Of a stretch of 44,374 bases of DNA, positions 1 through 8,500 are shown piece after piece. The notes below the pieces were generated by a model. That model saw nothing but the letters and a program-made list of their open reading frames with translations, was not told the DNA's origin and made no database searches. Positions within the stretch are counted from its first letter, which is position 1, and each line of letters starts with the position of its first letter. This stretch comes from Bacteroidota bacterium (GTDB taxonomy: Bacteria; Bacteroidota; Bacteroidia; Cytophagales; Thermoflexibacteraceae): NCBI GenBank assembly GCA_004292785.1, contig RDXG01000228.1, forward strand, positions 1 through 44,374, written 5' to 3'. The translations under genes were made by a program, and so were the position numbers.

Positions 1-1
1 T

Positions 2-1048
2 ACCGTAAAAACTGCTTTGCTTTCGGCAAATTATCGCGGAATTTTTGTTTCTTTTATTATTTTGGCAATTTTTGGCGGAATTGTAGCCGTGATTTGGTAT
101 GGCGCAGGTTTGGTGCAAAAAAACGAAATTTCTATCGGAGATTTGACTTCTTTTGTGATTTATACCATGTTTATTGGCGGTTCGATTGGCGGTTTGGGCG
201 ATATGTACGGACAGTTGCAACGCGCCATCGGTGCGTCTGAAAGAATCAGAGAAATTTTGGACATGGAATCGGAAATTATTTTGGAACAAACAAATCCAAA
301 CTATCAGATTTCAGGAAATATTGAGTTCAAAGATATTCGTTTTTCTTATCCAAGTCGAACAGAAATTGAAGTTTTGAAAGAAGTAAGTTTTCATATCCAA
401 AAAGGCGAAAAAGTGGCATTGGTTGGGCAAAGTGGCGCAGGAAAATCGACCATGATTCAACTTTTGATGCGTTTTTATCAGGTTTCTGGTGGAAATATTA
501 GCCTAGATGGAAAAAATATTCAAGATTACGATTTACAATCTTTTCGTTCTCATGTCGGAATTGTGCCGCAAGAAGTGATTTTGTTTGGCGGAACTATTGG
601 CGAAAATATTGCCTACGGCAAACCTTCTGCCACAGAATCTGAAATTATAGAGGCGGCTACACAAGCAAATGCATGGAATTTTATACAACAATTTCCCGAA
701 GGTTTAAAAACCATTGTCGGCGAAAGAGGAATTAAACTTTCTGGCGGACAACGCCAAAGAATTGCGATTGCAAGGGCAATTTTGAAAAATCCGAGCATTT
801 TGATTTTGGACGAAGCCACAAGTTCGCTAGATGCCGAATCCGAACATTTGGTACAAGAAGCCCTCGAAAAACTCATGAAAAACCGCACCACCATCATTAT
901 TGCGCACCGTTTGGCAACCATCAGAGAGGCAAACCGAATTTATGTGCTAGATCAAGGCAAAATTATTGAACAAGGCACTCACGAGCAACTTTTGGCTTTG
1001 GAAGGCACGTATCATAATTTGGTGCGTTTGCAAATGAAGGAAAAATAA
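2..1048 (+). CDS. ABC exporter, C-terminal part (MsbA-like), 5'-truncated
   Basis: This is the 3' part of a fused membrane-ATPase ABC exporter. The reading frame is open to the left edge of the window, so the true start lies upstream and the TTG at 17 is not a start. The first ~70 residues contain two hydrophobic stretches of the transmembrane domain. The rest is a complete ATP-binding domain: Walker A GQSGAGKST, signature LSGGQRQRIAIARA, Walker B ILILDEATSSLD and the switch histidine in IIAHRLATI. The family exports lipids, peptides or drugs across the inner membrane as a dimer; the MsbA/multidrug subgroup is inferred from the linker and nucleotide-binding domain, and the substrate cannot be told from this part. 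A strong terminator follows, so it probably ends its transcription unit. Confidence 0.93.
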   Translation, partial: TVKTALLSANYRGIFVSFIILAIFGGIVAVIWYGAGLVQKNEISIGDLTSFVIYTMFIGGSIGGLGDMYGQLQRAIGASERIREILDMESEIILEQTNPNYQISGNIEFKDIRFSYPSRTEIEVLKEVSFHIQKGEKVALVGQSGAGKSTMIQLLMRFYQVSGGNISLDGKNIQDYDLQSFRSHVGIVPQEVILFGGTIGENIAYGKPSATESEIIEAATQANAWNFIQQFPEGLKTIVGERGIKLSGGQRQRIAIARAILKNPSILILDEATSSLDAESEHLVQEALEKLMKNRTTIIIAHRLATIREANRIYVLDQGKIIEQGTHEQLLALEGTYHNLVRLQMKEK

Positions 1049-1094
1049 TCAAGAAAATAAATATTATTTCCTTTCAAGTCATAATTTCGTATTG

Positions 1095-1136
1095 TAGCTT
1101 TAAGATTCTTTGAGGATTTTAAAGCTAGTTTTTTTT
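1095..1136 (+). terminator. Intrinsic terminator after the ABC exporter
   Basis: A perfect 9-bp stem, TAGCTTTAA (1095-1103) with TTAAAGCTA (1119-1127), is followed by a G and a run of eight T. It lies 47 bases after the exporter stop codon and before the SUKH gene. Confidence 0.8.
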
Positions 1137-1178
1137 AATAAAAAGCAGTTTATTTAATTAAATCAAAGATTAATAAAA

Positions 1179-1565
1179 ATGACAAAAGAAGACATTACAA
1201 AAATTGAAAACAAATTAGGCTTCACATTGCCTGAACATTATAAAAAGTTTCAACTAAATTATCCAAAAGAATTGACAGAATTAGAATATAGTTGTGAATC
1301 TATTTCTAATGACGCTGATTGGGTAATTAGAACAAACATGATGATGTATTTGGGTCATGTTCCAAAAAGTTTTATGTCAATTGGAGAAGATGTAGGGGGT
1401 AATTATTTTTTCATAAGAACAGATATTTCTAAGGAGTCTGTTTATTACATAGATCATGAAGAAGCTAGTGAGGTTGAAGAAGGCTTACCTTGGGAAAGTT
1501 ATTTTACCAAAGAATATAAAGACTTACAAGAACTAAAAGAGAAGTTAATAGCAAATTGGTCTTAA
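1179..1565 (+). CDS. SMI1/KNR4 (SUKH) family protein
   Basis: This 128-residue protein begins with the typical SUKH pattern: an N-terminal helix with IxxxExxLGFxLPEHYKKFQ, a central 'IGEDVGGNYFFI' strand resembling the family's GD.GG..f motif, and an acidic C-terminal half ending in a helix. SUKH proteins are best known as immunity proteins that bind and neutralise toxins of polymorphic or contact-dependent systems, and many are found as orphans. The length is normal for a single-domain member. No toxin gene lies directly beside it, although a small HNH-type gene begins 1.3 kb downstream. The gene stands alone between two terminator-like hairpins. The assignment to SUKH is fairly sure; the immunity role is inferred from the family. 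Confidence 0.82.
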   Translation: MTKEDITKIENKLGFTLPEHYKKFQLNYPKELTELEYSCESISNDADWVIRTNMMMYLGHVPKSFMSIGEDVGGNYFFIRTDISKESVYYIDHEEASEVEEGLPWESYFTKEYKDLQELKEKLIANWS

Positions 1566-1588
1566 AATAGTAAATATTATTGATCATC

Positions 1589-1616
1589 AAAACTACGCAG
1601 TCCTTATAGTTTTTTT
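1589..1616 (+). terminator. Terminator-like hairpin after the SUKH gene
   Basis: AAAACTA (1589-1595) pairs with TAGTTTT (1607-1613) and is followed by more T. The loop holds CGCAGTCCTTA. The left arm and loop (AACTACGCAGT.CTT) resemble the hairpin at 4856-4897, so this may be a copy of a dispersed element serving as a terminator. Confidence 0.6.
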
Positions 1617-1660
1617 GCTCTTTTTTTGAAAGTCTTTTGACAAAAAAAATAAAAACGTTT

Positions 1661-1692
1661 TTTGCTCTTTTCTCTATTTTTTTGTATATTTG
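1661..1692 (+). promoter_or_regulatory. Bacteroidota-type promoter for the DUF4240 operon
   Basis: TTTG (1661-1664) is followed by 20 bases and then TATATTTG (1685-1692), matching the TTTG-N19/20-TAnnTTTG promoter of Bacteroidota. Transcription would start near 1698, about 20 bases before the ATG at 1717. Confidence 0.6.
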
Positions 1693-1716
1693 ATAAAATG
1701 CTAAACCTTTTTCATA

Positions 1717-2256
1717 ATGAATTTACCAAGTTTTTCTGAACGAAAATTGCAATTTATTCAGGTGATTAGCCAAATGACCGATCCAGAAGAATTTTCGCAA
1801 TTAGAGGCTTTAAGCCAAAAATATCATAAAAAAGACGAGAGTTTTTTTTGGGAAATGATCGATTTATTGGATTGGGAACAGTCTGATAATGAACTAATTA
1901 TAAAACCTTTAATTCAAGTTTTGTCCCAAAAATCATTATCGGAAATTTTTACTTTTCAAGAATATTTATCTCAAAAGTTATTTTTTTTGGATCAGAAACG
2001 TTTTGCCCAAAATTTTGCCGATCAATATTTTTCTGTGGATACTTTTTTGTATGTACGTGCTTGTGTGGTAGCTAATGGCAAGGCTTTTTATGATCACATT
2101 TGCCAAAATCCACAGGAAATGCCAAGCGATTTGACTTTTGAATCACTTTTATACGTGGCACAAAAAGCCTATCAACAACAAACAGGGCAACATTTTATGC
2201 CTTATTTGCCTACTGTTTCTTATGAAACTTATAGCAATAAAATAGCTTGGTTATGA
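1717..2256 (+). CDS. DUF4240 domain protein, possibly frameshifted at its end
   Basis: This 179-residue protein has the DUF4240 pattern: 'FFWEMIDLLDW', then '..PLIQVLSQ', 'EIFTFQEYLSQKLFFLD', 'FLYVRACVVANGKAFYDHI', 'FESLLYVAQKAYQQQTG' and a terminal 'SYETYSNKIAW'. The family's function is unknown. It is the first gene of an operon behind a good promoter. The frame stops with TGA at 2254-2256. If one base is dropped near 2251, reading continues for 46 residues (YENTWKFFEQ...) and ends with TGA at 2393-2395, overlapping the next ATG as ATGA, exactly as the next pair of genes overlaps. This suggests a one-base frameshift, either a mutation or a sequencing error. The core domain is complete either way. 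Confidence 0.8.
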   Translation: MNLPSFSERKLQFIQVISQMTDPEEFSQLEALSQKYHKKDESFFWEMIDLLDWEQSDNELIIKPLIQVLSQKSLSEIFTFQEYLSQKLFFLDQKRFAQNFADQYFSVDTFLYVRACVVANGKAFYDHICQNPQEMPSDLTFESLLYVAQKAYQQQTGQHFMPYLPTVSYETYSNKIAWL

Positions 2257-2391
2257 AAATACATGGAAATTCTTTGAACAGCCCAAATTTGCATCATTTG
2301 TACGAAATTATAGATTTGGTGAGGATATCAAATGCGGAGAAGAGCAAAAGTTTTTTTATTTTTTTTATCAAAAAATTAAATTATTTTTAAA

Positions 2392-2865
2392 ATGAATCAA
2401 GAGGAAATTATACAAAAATTTGAGGCTTTTTTAGAAAAAGTTGAACAAACACAGAGAACAAATTTTATCAAAGAATTGGCAAAAATTACTCCTAAAAATG
2501 CCGATTCTGTGGTAGAATGGCGTAGTCGGTTGCATTATCAAGATGATGATCAAATTCAAGCAGGAGCTTATTTGTTTGTCCGACCTGCCCAAGAAAGACC
2601 AGAATTGATCAATTTTAGAGAAATTTTTGCTTTATTTCTTGAAAATAGGCATTTGCAAATGTGGGAAATTATGAAAGATGTTTTTGAATCTTTGGAAAAA
2701 GATATGATTTCGCCTTTTAGTTTGCGCATGGGTTTGGCGTTGTATATTTCCGAAAATTACGGAAGTTTTATGTTTAGTTTTTTGGCTTTGGCAACAGAAC
2801 AAGCAAAGACAAAATTTGAAATTAAACATAAAGAAATTGAGCAAAATCTAAGTTTAAAAAAATGA
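2392..2865 (+). CDS. Uncharacterised helical protein
   Basis: I do not recognise a family for this 157-residue protein. It is predicted to be soluble and mostly helical, with charged amphipathic helices, a proline-flanked loop 'FVRPAQERPELINFREIF', and a lysine-rich C-terminal helix ending in KK. There is no signal peptide or membrane segment. The ATG overlaps the end of the shifted reading frame of the gene before it, and its own stop overlaps the start of the HNH-type gene as ATGA (2862-2865). It is therefore very likely co-translated with both, and a related role is likely but unknown. Confidence 0.75.
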   Translation: MNQEEIIQKFEAFLEKVEQTQRTNFIKELAKITPKNADSVVEWRSRLHYQDDDQIQAGAYLFVRPAQERPELINFREIFALFLENRHLQMWEIMKDVFESLEKDMISPFSLRMGLALYISENYGSFMFSFLALATEQAKTKFEIKHKEIEQNLSLKK

Positions 2866-3119
2866 AAAGAGATTATTGCGATAAATGCGGAAAATATGAT
2901 GTAATTGAAATTCATCACATTTTACCACAAACAACTTTTGGAAAAAATACAGAAACTGCCAAACTTTGCCCAAATTGCCATGCCAAATATCATGAATTTC
3001 TTGGCAAAGAAGGTCTAAAAAATACGGACATGGTTTTTCATTTTGCTACTTTTTATAAGTGGGTAGCAGGACTTTTGCCTGTTATTTTTTTTATTTTATG
3101 GTGGTTTTGGGCTAAATAA
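2862..3119 (+). CDS. Small HNH-type zinc protein with membrane anchor
   Basis: This 85-residue protein has an N-terminal HNH-nuclease-like core: two zinc cysteines C6-x2-C9, the paired histidines H18-H19, then C36-P-N-C39-H40 and H44. HNH domains typically cut nucleic acids using a metal bound by these residues. Unusually, the C-terminal ~20 residues (GLLPVIFFILWWFW) form a hydrophobic segment, so the domain is probably held at the inner membrane. The start ATG overlaps the stop of the upstream gene by four bases. Nuclease activity is inferred from the motif only. With so short a domain it may instead be a zinc-binding structural or toxin-related protein. A SUKH gene lies upstream. Confidence 0.72.
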   Translation: MKRDYCDKCGKYDVIEIHHILPQTTFGKNTETAKLCPNCHAKYHEFLGKEGLKNTDMVFHFATFYKWVAGLLPVIFFILWWFWAK

Positions 3120-3130
3120 AGTACAGCCAT

Positions 3131-3161
3131 TCCTCGTTTGGTGGGGGACACCAAACGAGGA
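3131..3161. repeat. 13-bp perfect hairpin between convergent genes
   Basis: TCCTCGTTTGGTG (3131-3143) is perfectly inverted as CACCAAACGAGGA (3149-3161) around a GGGGA loop. It is much more GC-rich than its surroundings. It could act as a terminator for the operon to its left, though it lacks a T run, and could also be a small dispersed palindromic element. Confidence 0.75.
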
Positions 3162-3164
3162 GAA

Positions 3165-3184
3165 GGGTATTTTCGAAAATACCC
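3165..3184. repeat. 20-bp perfect palindrome
   Basis: GGGTATTTTCGAAAATACCC reads the same on both strands and starts four bases after the hairpin at 3131-3161. It lies in the gap between convergent genes and may serve as a bidirectional terminator or be part of the same palindromic element. Confidence 0.7.
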
Positions 3185-3210
3185 TCATGGAGAGTTAGTA
3201 TTTGATTAGT

Positions 3211-4293
3211 TTACAGACTCTTATACAACTGTTCCACATCTGCAAAATTAAAAGCACGATTATAAATGCGAACATCATCAATAACTCCACGATAGTAATA
3301 GTCTAATCCGCTTGTTGCTCTTCTACCAATTAAAATATTAGGTTTGGAAGCACTTAATATTTCTCCCGTTACGTCTTTTTGAGAAACTAATTGATTATCA
3401 GCAAGAGTCATTAGTTTTTTACCATTGTAGGTAACAACAAAATGATGCCATTTACCGTCAGCGTAGTCTGTTCCGTTACCAGATAGGGATACATTACCCA
3501 AGTCCTTAAAAGATGTTCTAAAATCACCAGAACTTGATAATTTTACATCCCAAGAATCACTATAAGCAGATAACATATAACCATCAAATGAAGGTTTATT
3601 AGGTTTGGCTAAAATAGAGATGGTAAAGGCTTTGCCTAAGCCAATAGCAGGTCTTCCTAAATCAATATAGGAACCACCATTAAATTCATAAGCCGTATTA
3701 GCTTGTCCGCTTTTGCCTGTGGTTAGAACTGCATTCTTTACAGCCCCGTTATTAGCATTACTTGTTACATCGAGGGCATTTCCGTTAAAGGGATAATGAG
3801 CAATTAGCCCATCTGAAATACTACCTGTGGTAGAAGTTCCTGTACCGCCTGTTCCTGTGCCACCCGTTCCTGTACCTCCTCCAGTTCCTCCACCTGTGTT
3901 ATTATTAGCACTAACACCTGCTCCTGAAATGGCAATGCTATTTGTTCCTGAAGTTTGATTGGCATTAATGGTAAGCAAGCCACTAAAAACTCCTACTGTG
4001 GTAGGTTTGAAGGTAATAGTTAGATTTTGGGAGGTGTTAGAGGCTATATTACCACTAAACGAACCCTCAAAACCATTAGGCAAACTAACACTACTAATCG
4101 TAAGAGCATCTGTGCCATCATTTCGAACAGTTAGTACACGGGAGGCACTTTGCCCTGCAGTAACATTTCCAAAATCTGTGTTGCCTGAAATGCTAACGAT
4201 GCGTGTTTTATTAGCAACAATTTCTTCTAATTTTTTGCAACCTATCAGAAGAATACTTAGACATACAGAAATGGTGAAAATTAATTTTTTCAT
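3211..4293 (-). CDS. Lipoprotein with ASH-like and LamG domains
   Basis: This is a 360-residue exported lipoprotein. The N-terminus has a signal with lipobox LLIGC (Cys at 19). Residues ~33-130 form an ASH/'choice-of-anchor D' immunoglobulin-like domain ('FGNVTAGQSASRVLTVRNDGTDALTISSV', 'ITFKPTTVGVFSGLLTI'). A flexible Gly/Thr linker made of GGTGT units follows (~131-160). Residues ~165-355 form a LamG/concanavalin-like lectin domain ('GLIAHYPFNGNALDVTSNANNG', '..GKWHHFVVTYNGKKL..', 'GVIDDVRIYNRAF'). It probably sits on the cell surface and binds glycans or proteins. It is a single gene, converging on the HNH operon across two palindromes. Confidence 0.9.
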   Translation of the reverse strand: MKKLIFTISVCLSILLIGCKKLEEIVANKTRIVSISGNTDFGNVTAGQSASRVLTVRNDGTDALTISSVSLPNGFEGSFSGNIASNTSQNLTITFKPTTVGVFSGLLTINANQTSGTNSIAISGAGVSANNNTGGGTGGGTGTGGTGTGGTGTSTTGSISDGLIAHYPFNGNALDVTSNANNGAVKNAVLTTGKSGQANTAYEFNGGSYIDLGRPAIGLGKAFTISILAKPNKPSFDGYMLSAYSDSWDVKLSSSGDFRTSFKDLGNVSLSGNGTDYADGKWHHFVVTYNGKKLMTLADNQLVSQKDVTGEILSASKPNILIGRRATSGLDYYYRGVIDDVRIYNRAFNFADVEQLYKSL

Positions 4294-4374
4294 AATAAAA
4301 TAAAATCAAGTTGATTTTGCCTACTCTTTCTGCTTTTTGGCTTTCGCAGGGAAATTTTTTTGTTAAAAAGTTTC

Positions 4375-4401
4375 TTGTTACAAAAAAACTTATTATATTT
4401 G
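4375..4401 (+). promoter_or_regulatory. Possible promoter for the XRE gene
   Basis: TATATTTG (4394-4401) fits the Bacteroidota TAnnTTTG element. A TTG at 4375-4377 lies 16 bases upstream, slightly close for the -33 element. The gene starts 47 bases downstream. Confidence 0.45.
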
Positions 4402-4447
4402 GTTTGTAATAATCATTTTGCCAAAAATTTCATTCAAATTCTGAAAG

Positions 4448-4846
4448 ATGAAAATGCGTATAGGAACAAGACTTTTAGCATTAAGAGAAGATAGGAAAAT
4501 GAGCCAAGCAGAAATGGCTGATTTATTGGGCGTTTCAGCCCCTACCTATTCACGTTTAGAACGCAACGAAACTTCGGTAGATTTGGAACAAATCGTGCAT
4601 TATTCTAAAATCCTAAAAGTTCCTGTTCAAGAATTTTTGCCTGAAACTATCACTATTAATGGTTCAAATCATAATGGAAATATAGGTTTAGTTATTGGTA
4701 CAGTCAATAGTTATTCAGATAAAGACAGCCAATTGCAAATCGAAAAACTCCAACTCCTCCTCACCGCCAAAGACGAAAAGATCGCTTTTTTGGAAACACG
4801 AATCAAAGATTTAGAAGAACTTTTAGCTTTTTATAAGCAAAAATAA
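4448..4846 (+). CDS. XRE-family transcriptional regulator with coiled-coil tail
   Basis: Residues 4-60 of this 132-residue protein are a Cro/C1-type helix-turn-helix ('IGTRLLALREDRKMSQAEMADLLGV', '..TYSRLERNETSVDLEQI'). Residues ~66-90 form a short Asn/Gly-rich strand region, and ~93-132 form a coiled coil ('LQIEKLQLLLTAKDEKIAFLETRIKDLEELLAFYKQ'-like heptads) that probably dimerises the protein. This layout is common in Bacteroidota regulators of unknown targets. It is a single gene, divergent from the lipoprotein gene upstream, and it may regulate that gene or itself. It is not adjacent to the HipA-type genes at 26.4 kb, so there is no reason to call it HipB. Confidence 0.9.
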   Translation: MKMRIGTRLLALREDRKMSQAEMADLLGVSAPTYSRLERNETSVDLEQIVHYSKILKVPVQEFLPETITINGSNHNGNIGLVIGTVNSYSDKDSQLQIEKLQLLLTAKDEKIAFLETRIKDLEELLAFYKQK

Positions 4847-4855
4847 ACGTTTTTT

Positions 4856-4897
4856 ATCAAGAACTACGCAGTTCTTAAAAAACTGCATAGTTCTGAT
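4856..4897. terminator. Hairpin between convergent XRE and DUF2911 genes
   Basis: GAACTACGCAGTT (4861-4873) pairs with AACTGCATAGTTC (4881-4893) with one mismatch, extended by ATCA/TGAT on the outside. It sits between two convergent stop codons and probably terminates both. The sequence ACTACGCAGT.CTT is shared with the hairpin at 1589. Confidence 0.6.
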
Positions 4898-4904
4898 GGT
4901 TTTA

Positions 4905-5429
4905 CTAAAACCCAATTTGCAAACTTACCTGCGTATTGTCCCATTTAATTTGCAATTCTGTTCCGTTTTCGGTTTCTTCAAAACCAATGGTCAGCATTTC
5001 TACCACTGTTTCAAGTTCTTTTACTTTGGCGGGCAATTTGAACAAGTCTTTTTCAGGATCGTGTTGCGTTCCCCATTGGTCTGCATTTTCGTTGATCAAA
5101 ATTGTCCAACTGTCTTTTTCTGGAATCGAATACAAGGAATAAACGCCTTTTGGAATGGTTTTGTCGCCAATTTTTGCATCTGCTTCAAAAGTAATTTTGG
5201 TGGCTTCGTTTGCGCCTGTTCGCCAAACTTTTCCGTAAGGAATGAGCTTTCCAAACACTTCTCTGCCTTTTTTGGAAGGTTGGCAATATTCAATTTTTAC
5301 TTTTCCGTTTTTGCTTTTGGCTTCAGCAAAAGGACTATGCGATTTGGTGTAATTTTTTAAAGCAAAAAAAGCAACCACAGCGGCAACCAAAATGCCAACC
5401 ACTATATACACAATTTTTTTCGATGTCAT
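4905..5429 (-). CDS. DUF2911 family exported protein
   Basis: This 174-residue protein starts with one membrane segment (residues ~5-25, IVYIVVGILVAAVVAFFAL) that acts as an anchor or signal. The rest is a DUF2911 domain, recognised by 'VKIEYCQPSKKGREVFGKLIPYGKVWRTGANEATKI' and 'IPKGVYSLYSIPEKDSWTILINENADQWGTQHDPEKDLFKLP'-type blocks. The family is widespread in Bacteroidota, its function is unknown, and the domain is beta-rich and probably periplasmic. The gene is alone and divergent from the giant protease gene. A TAGATTTG box lies just upstream of its start. Confidence 0.92.
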   Translation of the reverse strand: MTSKKIVYIVVGILVAAVVAFFALKNYTKSHSPFAEAKSKNGKVKIEYCQPSKKGREVFGKLIPYGKVWRTGANEATKITFEADAKIGDKTIPKGVYSLYSIPEKDSWTILINENADQWGTQHDPEKDLFKLPAKVKELETVVEMLTIGFEETENGTELQIKWDNTQVSLQIGF

Positions 5430-5448
5430 AAAGGAAAGGATTTAGACG

Positions 5449-5456
5449 CAAATCTA
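5449..5456 (-). promoter_or_regulatory. -7 element for the DUF2911 gene
   Basis: Read on the minus strand this is TAGATTTG, matching TAnnTTTG, 20 bases before the ATG. No convincing -33 element was seen. Confidence 0.45.
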
Positions 5457-5512
5457 ATCTTTTATTCATTAAATTACGTTTTTAAGATACAAAATTATTT
5501 AAACAAAATCTT

Positions 5513-8500
5513 ATGAAATACATCTTTATTCTTATTTTTTCCTTCACTCATTTTTTGGTTTTTGCGCAAAATTCGGAACGCAAATTGGTTTCTAACCAAG
5601 ATTTAAAGGCTTTTTTTGAAAATCAAAATCAATTTGATAGCTATTTATTTGAAGAAAATTATTTTCTGAACGTTGAATTTAAGCAAATTCCGACCTTCGA
5701 ACAATGGCAAAACTTGCAAGCAAGCCCAATCAAAATTCAGGATTATCAAGGAAATAAAGTGTATAGCGTTAGTTTTCCTAAAAATATTTCTTTGCAAACC
5801 TTAGAAAATTTGAATGTAAAAAGAGTTTTAAGAGTCGATTCTGAATCAAAAATTCAAAAATACGATTTTCCCGATTCTGAAGTTTTGGCAGAAGTTCAAG
5901 TTTTTAAAGATATTTCTTCCCAAAAAGTAATTCAAGAATTTAAAAAATTAGGTCTAAAAATTATCGATGAACAGCCTTTTTTTCATATTTTTAGGATTTT
6001 AACCACCAAAAAACAAGTTATTTCTTTGTCTGAATTGCCTTTTGTGGCGTATATTGGTTTTTCAGAAAAAAACGAATCCCTACACGTACTTGGAAATAAT
6101 CAAACCAAAGCCAATATTTTAAGCAATGGAGTCCGCAAATTAGATGGTTCAGGTGTGAATGTGATGGTCATTGATGGCGGAAGTATTGGTTCGCATATCG
6201 ATTTTCAAAATCAGGTGAATAACATGGAAAATGTGGCAGAAAACTTCCACAGCACACACGTTTTGGGCATTATGGGCAGTGCAGGTTTGCGAGATACTTT
6301 TGCGGAAGGAATTGTTCCAAAAGCCAATTTTTTTAGCTATCATTTTTCAGATGTTCCCTACAAAATGTATCAAGCAATCCAAAATAATGACGTGCAAATT
6401 ACGCAAAATTCATACGGAGTAAATCCTACAACTTGTACAGGTGCAGTTTACAATCTAGAACAGCGTTTGCGAGATCAAGTCGTAAATCAATTTCCATATT
6501 TGTTGCCTGTTTTTGCCGTTGGAAATTCTTTTGGAGTTTGTGGTAATTCTCGAAATACAGCAGGAAACGCCTTTAAAAATAACATTTCTGTTGGTGGGGT
6601 TTTTTATTTTGACGAATTAAATAATTGTGGGACTTGTAGCAGTTCAGGTCCTACGCAAGATGGGCGTGTAAAACCTGACATTGTGGCTTTGGGAATTGGC
6701 GTTTATAGCACTTATACCAATAATTCTTACGGACAAACTGCGATTGGGACTTCGCAAGCCTGCCCTGCGGTTTCTGCGGTTTCTGCACAATTAGCACAAC
6801 GTTATCAGCAAATTTTTGGCAAAAGACCACCTATGTCTTTGCTAAAAGCTAGTTTGTGCAACTCTGCCTTAGACATCAATACTTTGGGCGTAGATTACAG
6901 GTCAGGTTTTGGGCGAATGGATGCAGAGAAAGCCGTTTTGACTTTGGAAGAAAACCGTTTTTTGGTAAATAAAATTAGCACAGGACAAAGCCAAACCAAA
7001 ACCATTTCTGTTCCTTTTGGAGCTATTCGTTTGAGAGCCATGATTTGTTGGAACGACCCCGCCGCCGCCGCCGATGCCAATCCTGCTTTGGTAAATAATT
7101 TGAATTTGTCCGTAATTCATTCTCAAACTTCTACTACTTGGAATCCTTGGATTTTGAATCCTGCTTCCCCAATGGCGGCGGCTACCAGAGGAATTGATAA
7201 TTTGAACAACATCGAACAAGTAACCATCGATAATCCGCAAGCAGGTGATTATCAATTACTTGTAAACGGTTTTGCGGTGGCGATGGGAGGTACACAAGAA
7301 TATTCTTTGGTTTGGCAAATTGATATGCCTTCTTTGGAATTAACTTTTCCTGCGGGAAACGAAAAATTACCTTTGTCTAATCAAGCCATTTTTGGGCAAT
7401 CTGCAAATGCTCGACGTACCTTGTTTCGATGGAATGCAGACGGAATTGCTTCGAATTTGACCTTCGATTATTCGTTAGACAACGGAAATACATGGAATTT
7501 GATCGTCAATAATATTGCCCCTTCTGGGGGTACTTATATTTGGATTCCGCCAAATGTTACAAGCTCACAGGCAAGAATTCGAGTGAGTAGTGGTGCTTAT
7601 TCCGATATTTCAGGGGCTTTTCATTTGATCGAACAGCCCGTTATTTCCTCTGTTACTTCGGGGAATAATCAATTAACCATTTCTTGGAATGCCTCCACAA
7701 CTGCCACAAATTATGACGTTTACAAACTAAATACGCAAAATTGGCAATACGAACTGGTCGGAAACGACATTGTAGGAACTTCTTTTGTTGTGCCAAATTT
7801 GGTCAATGGCGCAAATTATTGGCTTACTATTCGAGCAAAAAACAACAGCACCAATGCGGTTAGCGAGCGCGCCGTTGCGTTTAGCGGAACGCCCACAGGT
7901 GCGGGTGCAAACAACGATTTGAGTTTGCTTGCCATCCAAAATCCAACAAATTCGGCTTGCCTAAATGCCCGATCTGCTACTGAAATTATTTCTTTGCAAA
8001 TCAAAAATAATGGTACAAGCACAATTACTTCAGGAACATTTGTTACGGCTTTCTATCAAATTGATAATCAGACTGTTATACAAGAAAGTTTCATAACTTC
8101 CAATTGGAATGTGAACGATATTTTTACTTATAATTTTGCGCAAACTGCCAATTTTTCTGCCGAAAAAACTTATTTTTTGTCTGCCAATGTTCAATTTTCT
8201 GGAGATTTATTGACTGATAATAATTATTTGAACAAAAAAATTATTAGCAAAAATACATTTTATTTAAGTCAAGACCAAGCAAACGGCATTTGTGGCGAAA
8301 CAGTAAATATTTCTGCTCAAAATTTGCCTTTAACTTATAACCTTGCTTCTACAACTTTTGCTTTACAAGACATGAGTTTTGCAACCACGATTTATGTGCC
8401 AGACAACAGCATTTCTGATCCGCTCTCTATTGGTTTCGATTTTTATTTTTTTGGAAAAAAGCAAACAGAATGTGAAATTTCGAATGATGGTTTTTTGCTT

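Noticed and set aside
2253-2390. A 44-codon ATG reading frame starting in the DUF4240 stop codon
   Set aside because: Its peptide is low in complexity and ends in a hydrophobic run; the neighbouring frame (2255-2395) looks far more like real protein and ends in an ATGA overlap.
4448-4846. XRE regulator as the missing HipB of the split HipA pair
   Set aside because: It is 22 kb away with unrelated neighbours and a coiled-coil tail; nothing in the sequence links it to the pair.
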